Source: RUG563 sp045590215 (GTDB lineage Bacteria; Bacillota; Clostridia; Christensenellales; Aristaeellaceae). Taken from it: a stretch of 64,000 bases of DNA. The notes under the pieces are model-generated. The model worked only from the letters and a program-made list of their open reading frames with translations, did no database searches and had not been told where the DNA came from. A program made the translations under genes and the position numbers. The first letter of the stretch is position 1. Every line of letters begins with the position of its first letter. Below, in pieces: positions 25,283 through 33,890 of the stretch. The stretch spans positions 1 to 64,000 of the forward strand of contig JAZNQO010000043.1 in assembly GCA_045590215.1 (NCBI GenBank). Reading direction: 5' to 3'.

Positions 25283-27115
25283 TCAGTCGTAAATCTTTCG
25301 ACCTTTTTGGTCGGGGATCAGGGTGAAGCGATAGAAATAGGTGTTCATCCGGTCTCGCCAGTTCTTTGCGTTCTTTACTTGCTTTTCAAAGCGTTCCAGG
25401 CTGTGGCGGTATGCCTTTTCCGGCAGTGCCCCTTCCATGGCTTTCCATTCTTCCAGCAGCTTTTCCGCTTCCTCGCAGCCCTCAAAATGGTCATCATAGA
25501 GCCGCTGCAGCATGGTGCGCCCGTCTTTCATCACATGGTCATAGCGCATGCGATGGAAGAACAGCAGCATGTTTTCGGGGCATTGCGCCGGGTCGTTATA
25601 AAGCTTTCGCAGATGCTCCGGATACTGGCCGATATAATCCGTACCCTTATCGGAGCGATCAATGCCCACTTCCCGGCAGTTGGCCCGGTGATAAGTGCCC
25701 CACAGGTCGTATTCATAACCCTCGGCGTCGGGGCCATAGTGGGAATGGGGGGTTACCATCCAGCCAAGCCCTAAATTGGCGGTGTATTTTTCATAAGTTG
25801 CACGGGAAGACAGCATCATCTTTTCCAGCCGCTCTTTTTCCATAAATTCTGCGCCGAAGGAAAGCGCAATCCATTCTTTCAGTGCTTCCACTCCGCAGAA
25901 TTTTTTGCCCTGCCATGCCATGCGGCCATAGGCGTAAAGATTGGCCTGCGCCAAATCATGCCCCGTCCAGTTGGCATCATTGCCCAGATTGGTCACGGCC
26001 ACAATATGCGGCGGCTGATCGGGCAAAGCTTCCATCACCTCATGCCACATGGGAGCCATATAGTAAAGGTCAATCTGCTGGCCGGTGTATTCCTGCGCCA
26101 GCTGATATTCGATGGCTTTGGTGGTCTTGGGCATGGCATACAGCAAGGGAGAAACGGGCTCCCTGACCTGGAAATCATAGGGGCCGTTTTTCACCTGCAA
26201 AATCACGTTATCGTCAAACTGCCCGTCCAGATACGCATAATTCTCATAGGCGGCTTTGGGACGGTCGATGGAGTGATCCCGCCAGTCCTGACGGCAGTTA
26301 TACACAAAACACCGCCAGATGAGCACGCCGCCAAAGGGCTTCAGGGCCTTGGCCAGCAGATGCGCCCCCTGCGCATGATTGCGTTTATACATATAGGGGC
26401 CGGGGCGGAATTCGCTGTCAGCCTTCACAAGGAAGCCGCACAGATCAGGCACGTAGCTGTAAATCAGCTTCACCTGCTTGTCCCAGAAGGCCTGCACCCT
26501 TTCGTCTAAAGGATCTGCCGTGTCAAGCCCCATGGTAACGGGCAAGGCATAGTCCACGCTGATAATCAGCCGCACGCCGTAGGCACGCAGGATATCCGCA
26601 ATCTTTTTCACTTCCGGCAAAAGCTCTTCCGTGCAAAGCCTGTCCGCCGGATAATGCACATTCACATTGTTCAAAGACACCGCATTGATGCCCACGCTCG
26701 CCAGCATCCGGCCGTAAAAACGAATGCGCTTTTCGTCATAGCAAAATTTGTTTTCCTTGAAAAAGAGGGATTTTCCGGCATAGCCTCTTTCCACGCTGCC
26801 GTCCATATTATCCCAATGGTTCAGCATCCGCAATCGGTAAGCCGGGGCTTCCTCGCAGGCCGCATCCTGCCCCATATAATTTTTCATCAGCAGCCGGTAT
26901 GCACCGTACAAAAGGCCCGTTTCGCCGCCGGTAATCTGCCAAGCCTCGCCGCATTTTTCAATGCGATAATCATCCTGCATGGCTGCATCCAGCAGCAATT
27001 TCGCTTCCACGCCTGCGGCAGCAAGCTCCGCCTTGGCCGTCTGCGCCGGGGTTTGGGTTACAGGGCAATCTTCATTCAGAAAAGGAAGCCAGCATTTTTC
27101 CGCACAAAACAGCAT
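25283..27115 (-). CDS. aguA: GH67 alpha-glucuronidase
   Basis: A 610-residue family 67 enzyme that removes (4-O-methyl)glucuronic acid from the ends of xylo-oligosaccharides. Family hallmarks are MLNHWDNMDGSVERGYAGKS and GINAVSLNNVNVHYPAD. The catalytic residues are in place: the acid in LVKADSEFRPGP (Glu235) and the bases in DGQFDDN (Asp301/302) and FQVREPVSPL (Glu319). It lacks a signal peptide. It is somewhat shorter than typical ~680-residue members, mostly at the N-terminal domain. ATG 27115 is chosen since AAGGAG is 7 bases upstream; an in-frame GTG at 27121 is too close to that site. Likely controlled by the AraC regulator just upstream. Confidence 0.92.
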   Translation of the reverse strand: MLFCAEKCWLPFLNEDCPVTQTPAQTAKAELAAAGVEAKLLLDAAMQDDYRIEKCGEAWQITGGETGLLYGAYRLLMKNYMGQDAACEEAPAYRLRMLNHWDNMDGSVERGYAGKSLFFKENKFCYDEKRIRFYGRMLASVGINAVSLNNVNVHYPADRLCTEELLPEVKKIADILRAYGVRLIISVDYALPVTMGLDTADPLDERVQAFWDKQVKLIYSYVPDLCGFLVKADSEFRPGPYMYKRNHAQGAHLLAKALKPFGGVLIWRCFVYNCRQDWRDHSIDRPKAAYENYAYLDGQFDDNVILQVKNGPYDFQVREPVSPLLYAMPKTTKAIEYQLAQEYTGQQIDLYYMAPMWHEVMEALPDQPPHIVAVTNLGNDANWTGHDLAQANLYAYGRMAWQGKKFCGVEALKEWIALSFGAEFMEKERLEKMMLSSRATYEKYTANLGLGWMVTPHSHYGPDAEGYEYDLWGTYHRANCREVGIDRSDKGTDYIGQYPEHLRKLYNDPAQCPENMLLFFHRMRYDHVMKDGRTMLQRLYDDHFEGCEEAEKLLEEWKAMEGALPEKAYRHSLERFEKQVKNAKNWRDRMNTYFYRFTLIPDQKGRKIYD

Positions 27116-27154
27116 AGCCACTCTCCTTTATATTTCATATTCCCATTGTTTGGC

Positions 27155-27195
27155 ATTATAAGGGATAGCCGCATTTGTTTGCAACTTGTTTACAA
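27155..27195 (-). promoter_or_regulatory. Promoter with tandem 11-bp operator-like repeats for the GH67-GH3 operon
   Basis: On the minus strand TTGCAA (27179-27184) and TATAAT (27155-27160) are 18 bases apart. Two head-to-tail 11-bp units, TTGTAAACAAG (27185-27195) and TTGCAAACAAA (27174-27184), abut and overlap the -35. Direct repeats beside the -35 are typical of AraC-family activator sites, so the adjacent regulator is the likely ligand. Confidence 0.7.
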
Positions 27196-27213
27196 TGGAA
27201 TTCTTATCAGATA

Positions 27214-28077
27214 TTACGGTTTTTGCCGCAGGCTCTTGCGGAACTGGGTGGGCGTATAATCCGTCAGCTGTTTGAACACCCGGTTAAAGGAGGCCACAGA
27301 GCCAAAGCCGCTTCTTGCCACAATATCCATGATGCTGTTTTCCGGGTCCATCAGCAATTGCTTGGCCAGAGCCACACGCTGTTGCTGGATATAGTCCACG
27401 CAGGAAACATCGGCAAACTCCTTGAACATCCGCACAAAATGGGACTTGGAATACCCGGCCACTGCCGACAGCATTTCCACATCCAGCTTTTCATGGCAAT
27501 GGTTATGAATATAATCGCACACCCGAAGGAAGCCGTCCACGCTCTTGGCATACCGCCGGTCGCTTTCGTGGGTAGCAAAGGCTTTGCGGTTCCGGGCCAG
27601 CGTCACCAGCATCTGGCTACACCTGGCCGCCATCATGTAATTAAAGAAGGGATTGCGCAGGATGTATTCATCATAGATGGCGTGCAGGGCTTGCTGCAAT
27701 TCTTCGCACACGTCTTCCAGCCGGGGGGTCAGCGCACGCACATGCAGGCAGGGGTAAAAATGCCGCAATTCTTCATAGAACCCGTGCATCTGGTTGGCCA
27801 GAGCGCAGCTCACCTGGATAATCAGCCGCTCCCCTGTTGCCGGGGCTTTCAAAGAATGAATGACTCCCGGCGGAATCAGCAGGATATCCCCTTCTGCCAA
27901 GACAAACTCCCGGTTGTCAATCAGCACGGTATACCCTTCCTTGAGGGGCATAATCAATTCGATATCCGTGTGCCAATGACGGGGATAATCCTCCGCTTCG
28001 CAGTTGCGATATACCCGCAGCTGAAGCTCCTTTTCAAAATGAACAACCTCTCTCAACCCATCAAAATCTTCGATCAC
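27214..28077 (-). CDS. AraC-family regulator with N-terminal cupin
   Basis: A 287-residue protein. Residues 20-95 form a cupin sugar-binding domain (HWHTDIELIMPLKEGYTVLI, GDILLIPPGVIHSL). The two C-terminal HTH motifs of the AraC family are at about 185-285, with the second ending SVASFNRVFKQLTDYTPTQFRKS. The start is the GTG at 28077, with GGAGG 9 bases upstream. It precedes the GH67 and GH3 genes on the same strand, with a separate promoter after it, and is therefore the likely activator of xylo-oligosaccharide use. Confidence 0.9.
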   Translation of the reverse strand: MIEDFDGLREVVHFEKELQLRVYRNCEAEDYPRHWHTDIELIMPLKEGYTVLIDNREFVLAEGDILLIPPGVIHSLKAPATGERLIIQVSCALANQMHGFYEELRHFYPCLHVRALTPRLEDVCEELQQALHAIYDEYILRNPFFNYMMAARCSQMLVTLARNRKAFATHESDRRYAKSVDGFLRVCDYIHNHCHEKLDVEMLSAVAGYSKSHFVRMFKEFADVSCVDYIQQQRVALAKQLLMDPENSIMDIVARSGFGSVASFNRVFKQLTDYTPTQFRKSLRQKP

Positions 28078-28115
28078 AGAAACGCTCCTCCTCTCGTAAT
28101 GGAATCATCAATAAT

Positions 28116-28141
28116 GAAAAAGCAGAACATTCACGTTCTGC
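28116..28141 (-). terminator. Rho-independent terminator after the metal permease gene
   Basis: GCAGAAC (28135-28141 complement) pairs with GTTCTGC on the minus strand around a 6-base loop, followed by TTTTTC. It closes the murA-recA-metal transport run of genes. Confidence 0.85.
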
Positions 28142-28146
28142 AAAGT

Positions 28147-28986
28147 TCACCGAACAAACCGCTTCATCGGCAGCGTAACGGCATAGCAAACCGCTGCGCA
28201 TAATACCACCGCTGCGCCCACGCCGGTATCCAGATAAAAGGCCGCAATAAGGCCGCCCACGCCGCAAAAAAGCCCCAGCAGCACACTGAACAAAGCATGC
28301 TGCAAAGAGGTTCTGGCAATGTTCCGGGCGGCAGCCGCCGGCAGTATCAAAAGGGCGTTGATCAGCAGCACGCCAACCCACCGGATGGACAGCATCACAG
28401 CCACCGCAACCAAAGAAACAAAGGCGTATTCCACCCATTTGGTGCCGATGCCCCGGCTCTGCGCCAAGGCAGGGTTCACAGCCGTCATCAAAAGTTTATT
28501 ATAAAGCAATGCCCATATCGCAATACCCAGCACCAATGCCACCAAAAGCCAGATAAGATCCCCCGGAGCCACCGCCAGCACATCCCCTGCCAGCAGGGAA
28601 GAATACTTGGAAAAGCTGCCGTTCTTGGAAAGAATCAAAAGCCCCACCGCAATGCCTGTGGAGGAAAACACGCTGATAATCGTATCGGCAGATTCCCCGG
28701 CCGTGCGGTTGATGCGGCTGATCATCACAGCCCAGACGATGCCGAACACCATCATGCTGATAAGCTCGCTCTGCACCCCCAGCAGCATCCCAAGGCCGAC
28801 CCCGGCCAGTGCGCTATGCCCCAAAGCATCGGAAAAGAAGGCCATGCGCCGGTTCACCGCCATCGTGCCAAGCAAGGCCAAGAGGGGGGTGAGCAGCAGC
28901 ATTGCCAGCAGTGCATTTTTCATGAACGTCATGCGAAAGCAATCAAACGGCAATATCGCATCCATCACGCCATACAGTGCAGCCAA
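28147..28986 (-). CDS. Metal ABC transporter permease, ZnuB/MntB type
   Basis: A 279-residue protein with about eight membrane helices of the ABC-3 family. AFFSDALGHSALAGVGLGMLLGV carries the conserved glycine-rich coupling segment, and SRGIGTKWVEYAF and INALLILPAAAARNIAR are also family-typical. It should form the channel of a zinc or manganese importer with the ATPase encoded two genes upstream. No solute-binding lipoprotein (ZnuA) is present nearby, so either it is elsewhere or this is a partial transporter. Metal specificity is not readable from the sequence. Confidence 0.88.
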   Translation of the reverse strand: MAALYGVMDAILPFDCFRMTFMKNALLAMLLLTPLLALLGTMAVNRRMAFFSDALGHSALAGVGLGMLLGVQSELISMMVFGIVWAVMISRINRTAGESADTIISVFSSTGIAVGLLILSKNGSFSKYSSLLAGDVLAVAPGDLIWLLVALVLGIAIWALLYNKLLMTAVNPALAQSRGIGTKWVEYAFVSLVAVAVMLSIRWVGVLLINALLILPAAAARNIARTSLQHALFSVLLGLFCGVGGLIAAFYLDTGVGAAVVLCAAVCYAVTLPMKRFVR

Positions 28987-29007
28987 TTCTTTTCCTCCAA
29001 ATGAGCG

Positions 29008-29466
29008 TCAGTTGTTTTTCAGGGTGTCTTCCAGAATTTCGGCCATGGCTCGAATGTATTTCAGGCAAGGCCGCTTTTCATAAAAATCCGGCGTCCGGGG
29101 AGTGGGCAGGCTACCCACACTGCCCTCCGGCAGGTTCAGGAGCTTTCCGCAGTTGAGCGTTCCGAACTTTTCCTGAAAGCGGAAGCACATCTGCTGCCCC
29201 AAGGCATACACAAAACGCTTGTTGTTGTAATCCTCCGGGTCGTCGTTTCCATAGACCGTTCCCAGCACCACAATCGCCCCGGACACGGCACCACAGGCTT
29301 CCCGCATACGGCACAGGCCGCCGCCAAGACCAGCGGAAATCTTCATGGCCACTTCCATGGGCATGTCCATTTCCTCCGCAAACGCCCCAACCAAGGCCTG
29401 ACCGCAGTTATAGCCGTCCCGGAACAGCTTTTCCGCCCGGTCTGCCGCACATATTCTTTCACTCAT
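29008..29466 (-). CDS. C_GCAxxG_C_C family redox-type protein
   Basis: A 152-residue protein with the family's conserved cysteines: GYNCGQALVGAF, GLGGGLCRMREACGAVSGAIVVLG and a later MCFRFQEKFGTLNCGKLL. The motif GxCGxxxG with paired cysteines recalls metal or redox binding; the family has no settled function. ATG 29466 overlaps the stop of the upstream ATPase by 4 bases, which fixes the start; the open frame extends 141 bases further 5' within that gene. Its place between the transporter ATPase and permease suggests a link to metal handling, but that is inference. Confidence 0.82.
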   Translation of the reverse strand: MSERICAADRAEKLFRDGYNCGQALVGAFAEEMDMPMEVAMKISAGLGGGLCRMREACGAVSGAIVVLGTVYGNDDPEDYNNKRFVYALGQQMCFRFQEKFGTLNCGKLLNLPEGSVGSLPTPRTPDFYEKRPCLKYIRAMAEILEDTLKNN

Positions 29467-30230
29467 TTTTCTTCCTCTTTCATGGGAAACACCTGAAAGG
29501 TTTTGCGGAAGGCATCGGAAGCAAACACTTCCTTGGGCGTTCCGGCGCACAGGATTTCCCGGTTCAGTAAAATCACATAATCGGCGTACTGCTGCACCAG
29601 CTGCCAATCGTGGCTCACCATCAGAATGCCCAGATGGTGGGTGTGGCGCAGATCGTTCACCGTCTGCAAGAAAAGGGACAGGCCGTTCTGATCCATGCCG
29701 GAAACCGGCTCATCCAAGATAAGCAAATCCGGCAGCGGCATCAACGCCATCGCAAGCAACACCCTCTGCAGTTCGCCGCCGGACAATGTGCCCAGCCGCT
29801 TTTCCCCAAGAGCTGCGGCATTTGTTTCTTCCAGTGCTTTCAGCACCGTTTCCTTGGCCTTTTTGCCGTGACCCAGCCACACAGGCCGGCGGGAGATGGC
29901 TGACACCATCAAATCTTCCACCGTCAGGGGCATTTCCCTGTCAAAGGACAATTGCTGGGGCACATAACCAATCCGGGGAGCCGGAAAATCGTGCCCATCC
30001 GCATCCACATGGCGAATCTGCCCCATATGCGGCACCTGCTGCAGCAAGGCTTTGATGAGCGTGGTTTTCCCGGCCCCATTGGGCCCCACCAAGGCCGTCA
30101 ATTGGCCGCAGTGGATATGGAAACTGATATCCGAAAGCAGCGTTTCGCCCCCGGCCGTGACCCCCACATTTTTCAGTTCAATGCGGCACAGGGCGCAATT
30201 GCCCTGCCCCGGTGCATGCTCATGCTTCAT
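29463..30230 (-). CDS. Metal ABC transporter ATPase, ZnuC/MntA type
   Basis: A 255-residue ATP-binding protein. Walker A is GPNGAGKTTLIKALL, the signature LSGGELQRVLLAMAL, Walker B LLILDEPVSGMD and the H-loop SHDW. FDREMPLTVEDLMVSAISRRP is characteristic of the zinc/manganese group. It overlaps the last 11 bases of recA and is translationally coupled to the C_GCAxxG gene that follows. The N-terminal stretch before IELKNVG is unusual (HEHAPGQGNCALC) and holds two cysteines and two histidines, perhaps a metal site; this could also be an over-long start. Confidence 0.87.
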   Translation of the reverse strand: MKHEHAPGQGNCALCRIELKNVGVTAGGETLLSDISFHIHCGQLTALVGPNGAGKTTLIKALLQQVPHMGQIRHVDADGHDFPAPRIGYVPQQLSFDREMPLTVEDLMVSAISRRPVWLGHGKKAKETVLKALEETNAAALGEKRLGTLSGGELQRVLLAMALMPLPDLLILDEPVSGMDQNGLSLFLQTVNDLRHTHHLGILMVSHDWQLVQQYADYVILLNREILCAGTPKEVFASDAFRKTFQVFPMKEEEK

Positions 30231-31320
30231 CGTCTGCGTCCAGGTTCATTTCGGGGATGTTATCCGCATCCACAGCCGGCACGGCGGAGGGGTTCATCAC
30301 CGCACGCAGAGCCGCTTCGATTTCGTCTGCAAGTTCCGGATGATCCTTCAGGAACTGACGGGTGTTATCCCGACCCTGGCCGATGCGCTGGTCGTTATAG
30401 GAGAACCATGCACCGCTCTTTTGGATGATGTCCTTTTCCACGGCCATATCCAGCAGGCTTCCTTCCCTGCTGATGCCCTGACCGTAAATCAGGTCAAATT
30501 CGCAGGAGCGGAAGGGGGGAGCCACCTTGTTTTTCACCACCTTCACCTTGGTGCGGTTGCCCACCACTTCGCTGCCGTTTTTCAGCTGCTCGCCCCGGCG
30601 CACGTCCAGACGCACGGAAGCGTAGAATTTCAGGGCACGGCCGCCGGGCGTGGTTTCGGGGTTGCCATACATAACGCCCACTTTTTCGCGGATCTGGTTG
30701 ATGAACAGGGCAATGGCGTTGGTCTTGGCCACAACGCCGGTGAGCTTGCGCATGGCCTGGCTCATCAGGCGTGCCTGAATACCCACGAAGGAATCGCCCA
30801 TTTCGCCGTCGATTTCCGCACGGGGAACCAAGGCCGCCACGGAGTCAATGACTACAATATCAATCGCCCCGGAGCGCAAGAGAGCTTCGGCAATTTCCAA
30901 AGCATCTTCGCCGCAGTTGGGCTGGCTGACGTAGAGTTCGTCAATGTTCACGCCAAGGTTCTTGGCATAGGCAGGGTCCAGCGCATGCTCGGCATCAATA
31001 AAGGCCGCTGCGCCGCCCATCTTCTGCACTTCCGCCACCACATGCAGGGCAACCGTGGTTTTGCCGGAAGATTCCGGCCCGAATACTTCAATAATGCGCC
31101 CCTTGGGAATGCCGCCCACGCCCAGAGCCATATCCAGGTCAAGGCAGCCCGTGGGCACTGTGTCCACCTGCATGGCGGTCTTTTCGCCCAGCTTCATCAC
31201 GGTGCCTTTCCCGAATTCCTTTTCGATAGAAGAGAGGGTCATTTCCAGCGCACGCTGCTTTTCCTGCAGGGTTGCGTCCAAGTTCTTCATGTCTTTTTTG
31301 TCGCTTGCTTTCTTGGCCAT
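30220..31320 (-). CDS. recA: Recombinase A
   Basis: A 366-residue DNA-strand exchange protein. The ATP-binding GPESSGKTTVALHVV, the VIDSVAALVPRAEI Walker B region and the DNA-binding loop with GGRALKFYASVRLDVRR are all intact. The acidic C-terminal tail ends NLDADDEA. ATG 31320 has AAAGGAG upstream. It follows pgsA by 35 bases, a typical Firmicute neighbourhood, though cinA is absent here. No clear SOS box was seen in the short pgsA-recA gap, so it probably relies on a promoter upstream. Confidence 0.97.
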   Translation of the reverse strand: MAKKASDKKDMKNLDATLQEKQRALEMTLSSIEKEFGKGTVMKLGEKTAMQVDTVPTGCLDLDMALGVGGIPKGRIIEVFGPESSGKTTVALHVVAEVQKMGGAAAFIDAEHALDPAYAKNLGVNIDELYVSQPNCGEDALEIAEALLRSGAIDIVVIDSVAALVPRAEIDGEMGDSFVGIQARLMSQAMRKLTGVVAKTNAIALFINQIREKVGVMYGNPETTPGGRALKFYASVRLDVRRGEQLKNGSEVVGNRTKVKVVKNKVAPPFRSCEFDLIYGQGISREGSLLDMAVEKDIIQKSGAWFSYNDQRIGQGRDNTRQFLKDHPELADEIEAALRAVMNPSAVPAVDADNIPEMNLDADDEA

Positions 31321-31355
31321 GGTTTTTTATCTCCTTTATCGTATTTTCAAATTCA

Positions 31356-31871
31356 TTACGCTTCGTCTTTTAACAATTTCCAGCTTTCCATAAAATACTG
31401 CACACCGCTGGCCAGCGTCATCACCGTCATCAGAATCATCAGGATATCCGTCAGGATGTGCTTGCCCAGCACCATCGCCGCCAGCACGCACAGCAATTGC
31501 AGGTTGGTCTTGATTTTCCCAAGCCACCCGGCGGCAATCACAACGCCCTTCTGGGAGGCCACCATCCTCAAGCCATCCACCATCAGTTCCCTTGCCGCCA
31601 CAATGGCCACCGCATAAGCAGGCAGCAGCCCGTCAGCGCACAGGAAAATCATCGCCGTGAGCACCAAGATTTTATCCGCTACAGGATCGGCAAATTTGCC
31701 GAAGGTGGTCACGATATTATGCTTTCTTGCGATATAGCCGTCCAAAAAATCCGTAATGGCTGCGGCGGCAAAAAGCACAGCCGCCAAAATATGCCAGCCC
31801 ACTGCCCAGCAAACAAGGCACAGCGGAATCATGGCAATGCGGATCACCGTCAGTTTATTGGGTAAGTTCAT
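31356..31871 (-). CDS. pgsA: CDP-diacylglycerol-glycerol-3-phosphate phosphatidyltransferase
   Basis: A 171-residue membrane enzyme making phosphatidylglycerol phosphate. The CDP-alcohol phosphotransferase signature DFLDGYIARKHNIVTTFGKFADPVADK (D-G-x2-A-R-x8-G-x3-D-x3-D) starts near residue 39. The N-terminus MNLPNKLTVIRIAMIPLCL is characteristic. It follows the J-domain gene by 23 bases. Confidence 0.95.
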   Translation of the reverse strand: MNLPNKLTVIRIAMIPLCLVCWAVGWHILAAVLFAAAAITDFLDGYIARKHNIVTTFGKFADPVADKILVLTAMIFLCADGLLPAYAVAIVAARELMVDGLRMVASQKGVVIAAGWLGKIKTNLQLLCVLAAMVLGKHILTDILMILMTVMTLASGVQYFMESWKLLKDEA

Positions 31872-31894
31872 TTACAAACCCCTTTCTGTGCAAA

Positions 31895-32425
31895 TCAGAT
31901 TTTTTTCTTCCGGGAAAAGAAGGTTTTCTCCGCCCAGTCCGCCATGCGATAGGGCAGTTTCTGATGTTTTTTCACAAGCAATGCCGCATCCAATGCAAAA
32001 GAACGGTATTCCCTGCATTCCGGGTTCAGCCGCACGGCCTCCCGGAAGGCCTGATGGGCGGTGGCATACTGCTTCATGCCCATCATAATTTTCCCTTCCG
32101 TGAAATACCAGCGGTCGTCCTTCATTTCCGCCCGGCCCAGCTGCAACAGAGCCGTATCATAGCGTCCCTGATCGGCCAGCTTTTCTGCCGTATGCAAGGC
32201 TTGCTCCAGCGGCATGGTGTAATACCCTGCCGGATGATCCGGCGCAGCCTTCAGGGCCTCTTCATAGGCCAAATTCAGCGCAATCAGCTTTTTCTGGGCA
32301 GCTTTTTGCTGCTCTTTATCCTCAAACAGATCGGGGTGGCAGGCTTTCACCAGTGCTCTGTACGCCTGATGCACCTTGTCCTTATCTGCCCGCTCTTCCA
32401 GCCCCAGCACCTCAAATGCGTTCAC
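31895..32425 (-). CDS. J-domain protein with TPR-like C-terminus
   Basis: A 176-residue protein. Residues 3-65 form a DnaJ domain (FEVLGLEERADKDKVHQAYR) with the HPD signature in KACHPDLFEDKEQ that stimulates DnaK ATPase. Residues 75-145 read as helical repeats (QALHTAEKLADQGRYDTALLQLGRAEM; IMMGMKQYATAHQAFREAVRLNPE) of tetratricopeptide type. No glycine-rich or zinc domain is present, so it is a type III J-protein. Clients are unknown. It sits between murA and pgsA. Confidence 0.85.
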   Translation of the reverse strand: MNAFEVLGLEERADKDKVHQAYRALVKACHPDLFEDKEQQKAAQKKLIALNLAYEEALKAAPDHPAGYYTMPLEQALHTAEKLADQGRYDTALLQLGRAEMKDDRWYFTEGKIMMGMKQYATAHQAFREAVRLNPECREYRSFALDAALLVKKHQKLPYRMADWAEKTFFSRKKKI

Positions 32426-32461
32426 TTTTTCGTGCCTCCTTTGAGCGTATCCCCTTGCCCT

Positions 32462-33724
32462 TTACAGGTTCTCCCTGCGGATATCGGCACCCAGTGCCCG
32501 CAGCTTTTCTTCGATATGCTCATAGCCACGCTCAATGAACGCAGGCTCATAAATTTCCGTAACGCCCTTGGCCATCAGCCCGGCCACCACCAATGCCGCC
32601 CCGGCACGTAAATCCGTCGCGGTGATGGGAGCCCCATAAAGCTCTGGCACGCCTTCGATGATAGCCGTCTGATCCAGAATGCGTACCTTGGCACCCATGC
32701 GCTGCATTTCAATCAGATGCTTCAAGCGGTTTTCAAAGATGGTTTCCATCACCACGCTGTCCCCATTGGCTCTGGTCAGCATGGCACTCATGGGCTGCTG
32801 CAAATCCGTGGGGAAGCCGGGATATTCCTGGGTCTTGATATTCACAGCCCGGTGCTGCCGCACGGTGCGCACCCGGATGGCATCGTCCATTTCGCTCACC
32901 TGCACGCCCATTTCCAATAGCTTCGCTGTCAGGGCTTCCATATGGGTGGGAATGCAGCCGCGGATCACCACGTCGCCCCTGGTTGCGGCAGCGGCAATCA
33001 TCAGCGTGCCCGTTTCAATCTGGTCGGGAATCACGGAATAGACGCTGCCATGAAGCTTTTGCACGCCCCGGATGCGGATGGTATCCGTCCCGGCACCCTT
33101 TACATTCGCCCCCATGGAGTTTAAGAAGTTGGCCAGGTCCACAATATGCGGTTCCTTGGCGGCGTTATAGAGGATGGTGGTGCCTTCTGCTTTGGCGGCG
33201 GCCAGCATGGCGTTGATGGTGCCGCCCACAGTAATGGCGTCAAAAAACACGCCGTTGCCCATCATTTTGCCCTTGGCGTAAATCACTGCGCCTTTTTCTT
33301 CCACCTCTGCGCCCAGCGTGCGGAAGGCTTTGATATGCCGGTCAAAGGGACGGTTGCCGATATCGCAGCCGCCGGGATAGCCAACCTCTGCCCGGCCGCA
33401 GCGGCCAAGCAGTGCCCCCAGCAGATAATAGCTGGCACGCATGCGCTTTGTCTGCGCATAGGGCACCACATAGTTTTCCACCGGCCGGGGGTCAATCATC
33501 ATGCGCCGGGCGGCAGGATCATATTCCACCACGGCACCCAGCATTTTAAGAATATCCACCAATACCCGAACGTCTTCAATATCGGGCAGGTTTTCCAATG
33601 TGCATATTTCGTCAGACAGCAAAACCGCAGGAATAACCGCCACCGCAGTGTTCTTTCCCCCGGAAACATAGGTTTCCCCCACCAGAGGAATACCGCCGGT
33701 GATTAGCAGCTTGTAGGAATCCAT
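32462..33724 (-). CDS. murA: UDP-N-acetylglucosamine 1-carboxyvinyltransferase
   Basis: A 420-residue enzyme for the first committed step of peptidoglycan synthesis. Substrate-binding Lys24-Asn25 lie in VSGGKNTAVAV, and the catalytic loop keeps its cysteine (GYPGGCDIGNRP, about Cys120), so fosfomycin sensitivity of the active site is expected. YPGFPTDLQQPM and the C-terminal RGYEHIEEKLRALGA are also conserved. ATG 33724 has GGGAGG 10 bases upstream. It heads a run of genes through recA to the metal permease. Firmicutes often have two MurA paralogues; which one this is remains open. Confidence 0.95.
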   Translation of the reverse strand: MDSYKLLITGGIPLVGETYVSGGKNTAVAVIPAVLLSDEICTLENLPDIEDVRVLVDILKMLGAVVEYDPAARRMMIDPRPVENYVVPYAQTKRMRASYYLLGALLGRCGRAEVGYPGGCDIGNRPFDRHIKAFRTLGAEVEEKGAVIYAKGKMMGNGVFFDAITVGGTINAMLAAAKAEGTTILYNAAKEPHIVDLANFLNSMGANVKGAGTDTIRIRGVQKLHGSVYSVIPDQIETGTLMIAAAATRGDVVIRGCIPTHMEALTAKLLEMGVQVSEMDDAIRVRTVRQHRAVNIKTQEYPGFPTDLQQPMSAMLTRANGDSVVMETIFENRLKHLIEMQRMGAKVRILDQTAIIEGVPELYGAPITATDLRAGAALVVAGLMAKGVTEIYEPAFIERGYEHIEEKLRALGADIRRENL

Positions 33725-33760
33725 GCAAAATTGCCTCCCGTAAGCATAATTCTTCATCAT

Positions 33761-33803
33761 AGTATACCAAGTTAAGTATAGCATAACTTGGTTAATTTGT
33801 TAA
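33761..33803 (-). promoter_or_regulatory. murA promoter with a palindromic operator candidate
   Basis: On the minus strand TTAACA (33798-33803) and TATACT (33775-33780) are 17 bases apart. A perfect inverted repeat, ACCAAGTTA (33766-33774) and TAACTTGGT (33784-33792), with a 9-base spacer, is centred on the -10. A second TATACT lies at 33761-33766. The dyad could bind a dimeric repressor. Confidence 0.7.
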
Positions 33804-33827
33804 GCATTTTTTGCTATAAAATGAAAG

Positions 33828-33856
33828 AAAAAAAGCCGTTGAACCAACAACGGCTT
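33828..33856 (-). terminator. Rho-independent terminator of asnA
   Basis: AGCCGTTG/CAACGGCT (33834-33841 and 33848-33855) around a 6-base loop, followed on the minus strand by a run of seven T residues. Confidence 0.92.
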
Positions 33857-33890
33857 CCATGGATGGCTGCTTTCATTTTCTCAAATATTT

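Noticed and set aside
23080..25326. A 748-codon plus-strand frame
   Set aside because: It is antisense to the GH3 gene; the composition is typical of a shadow frame.
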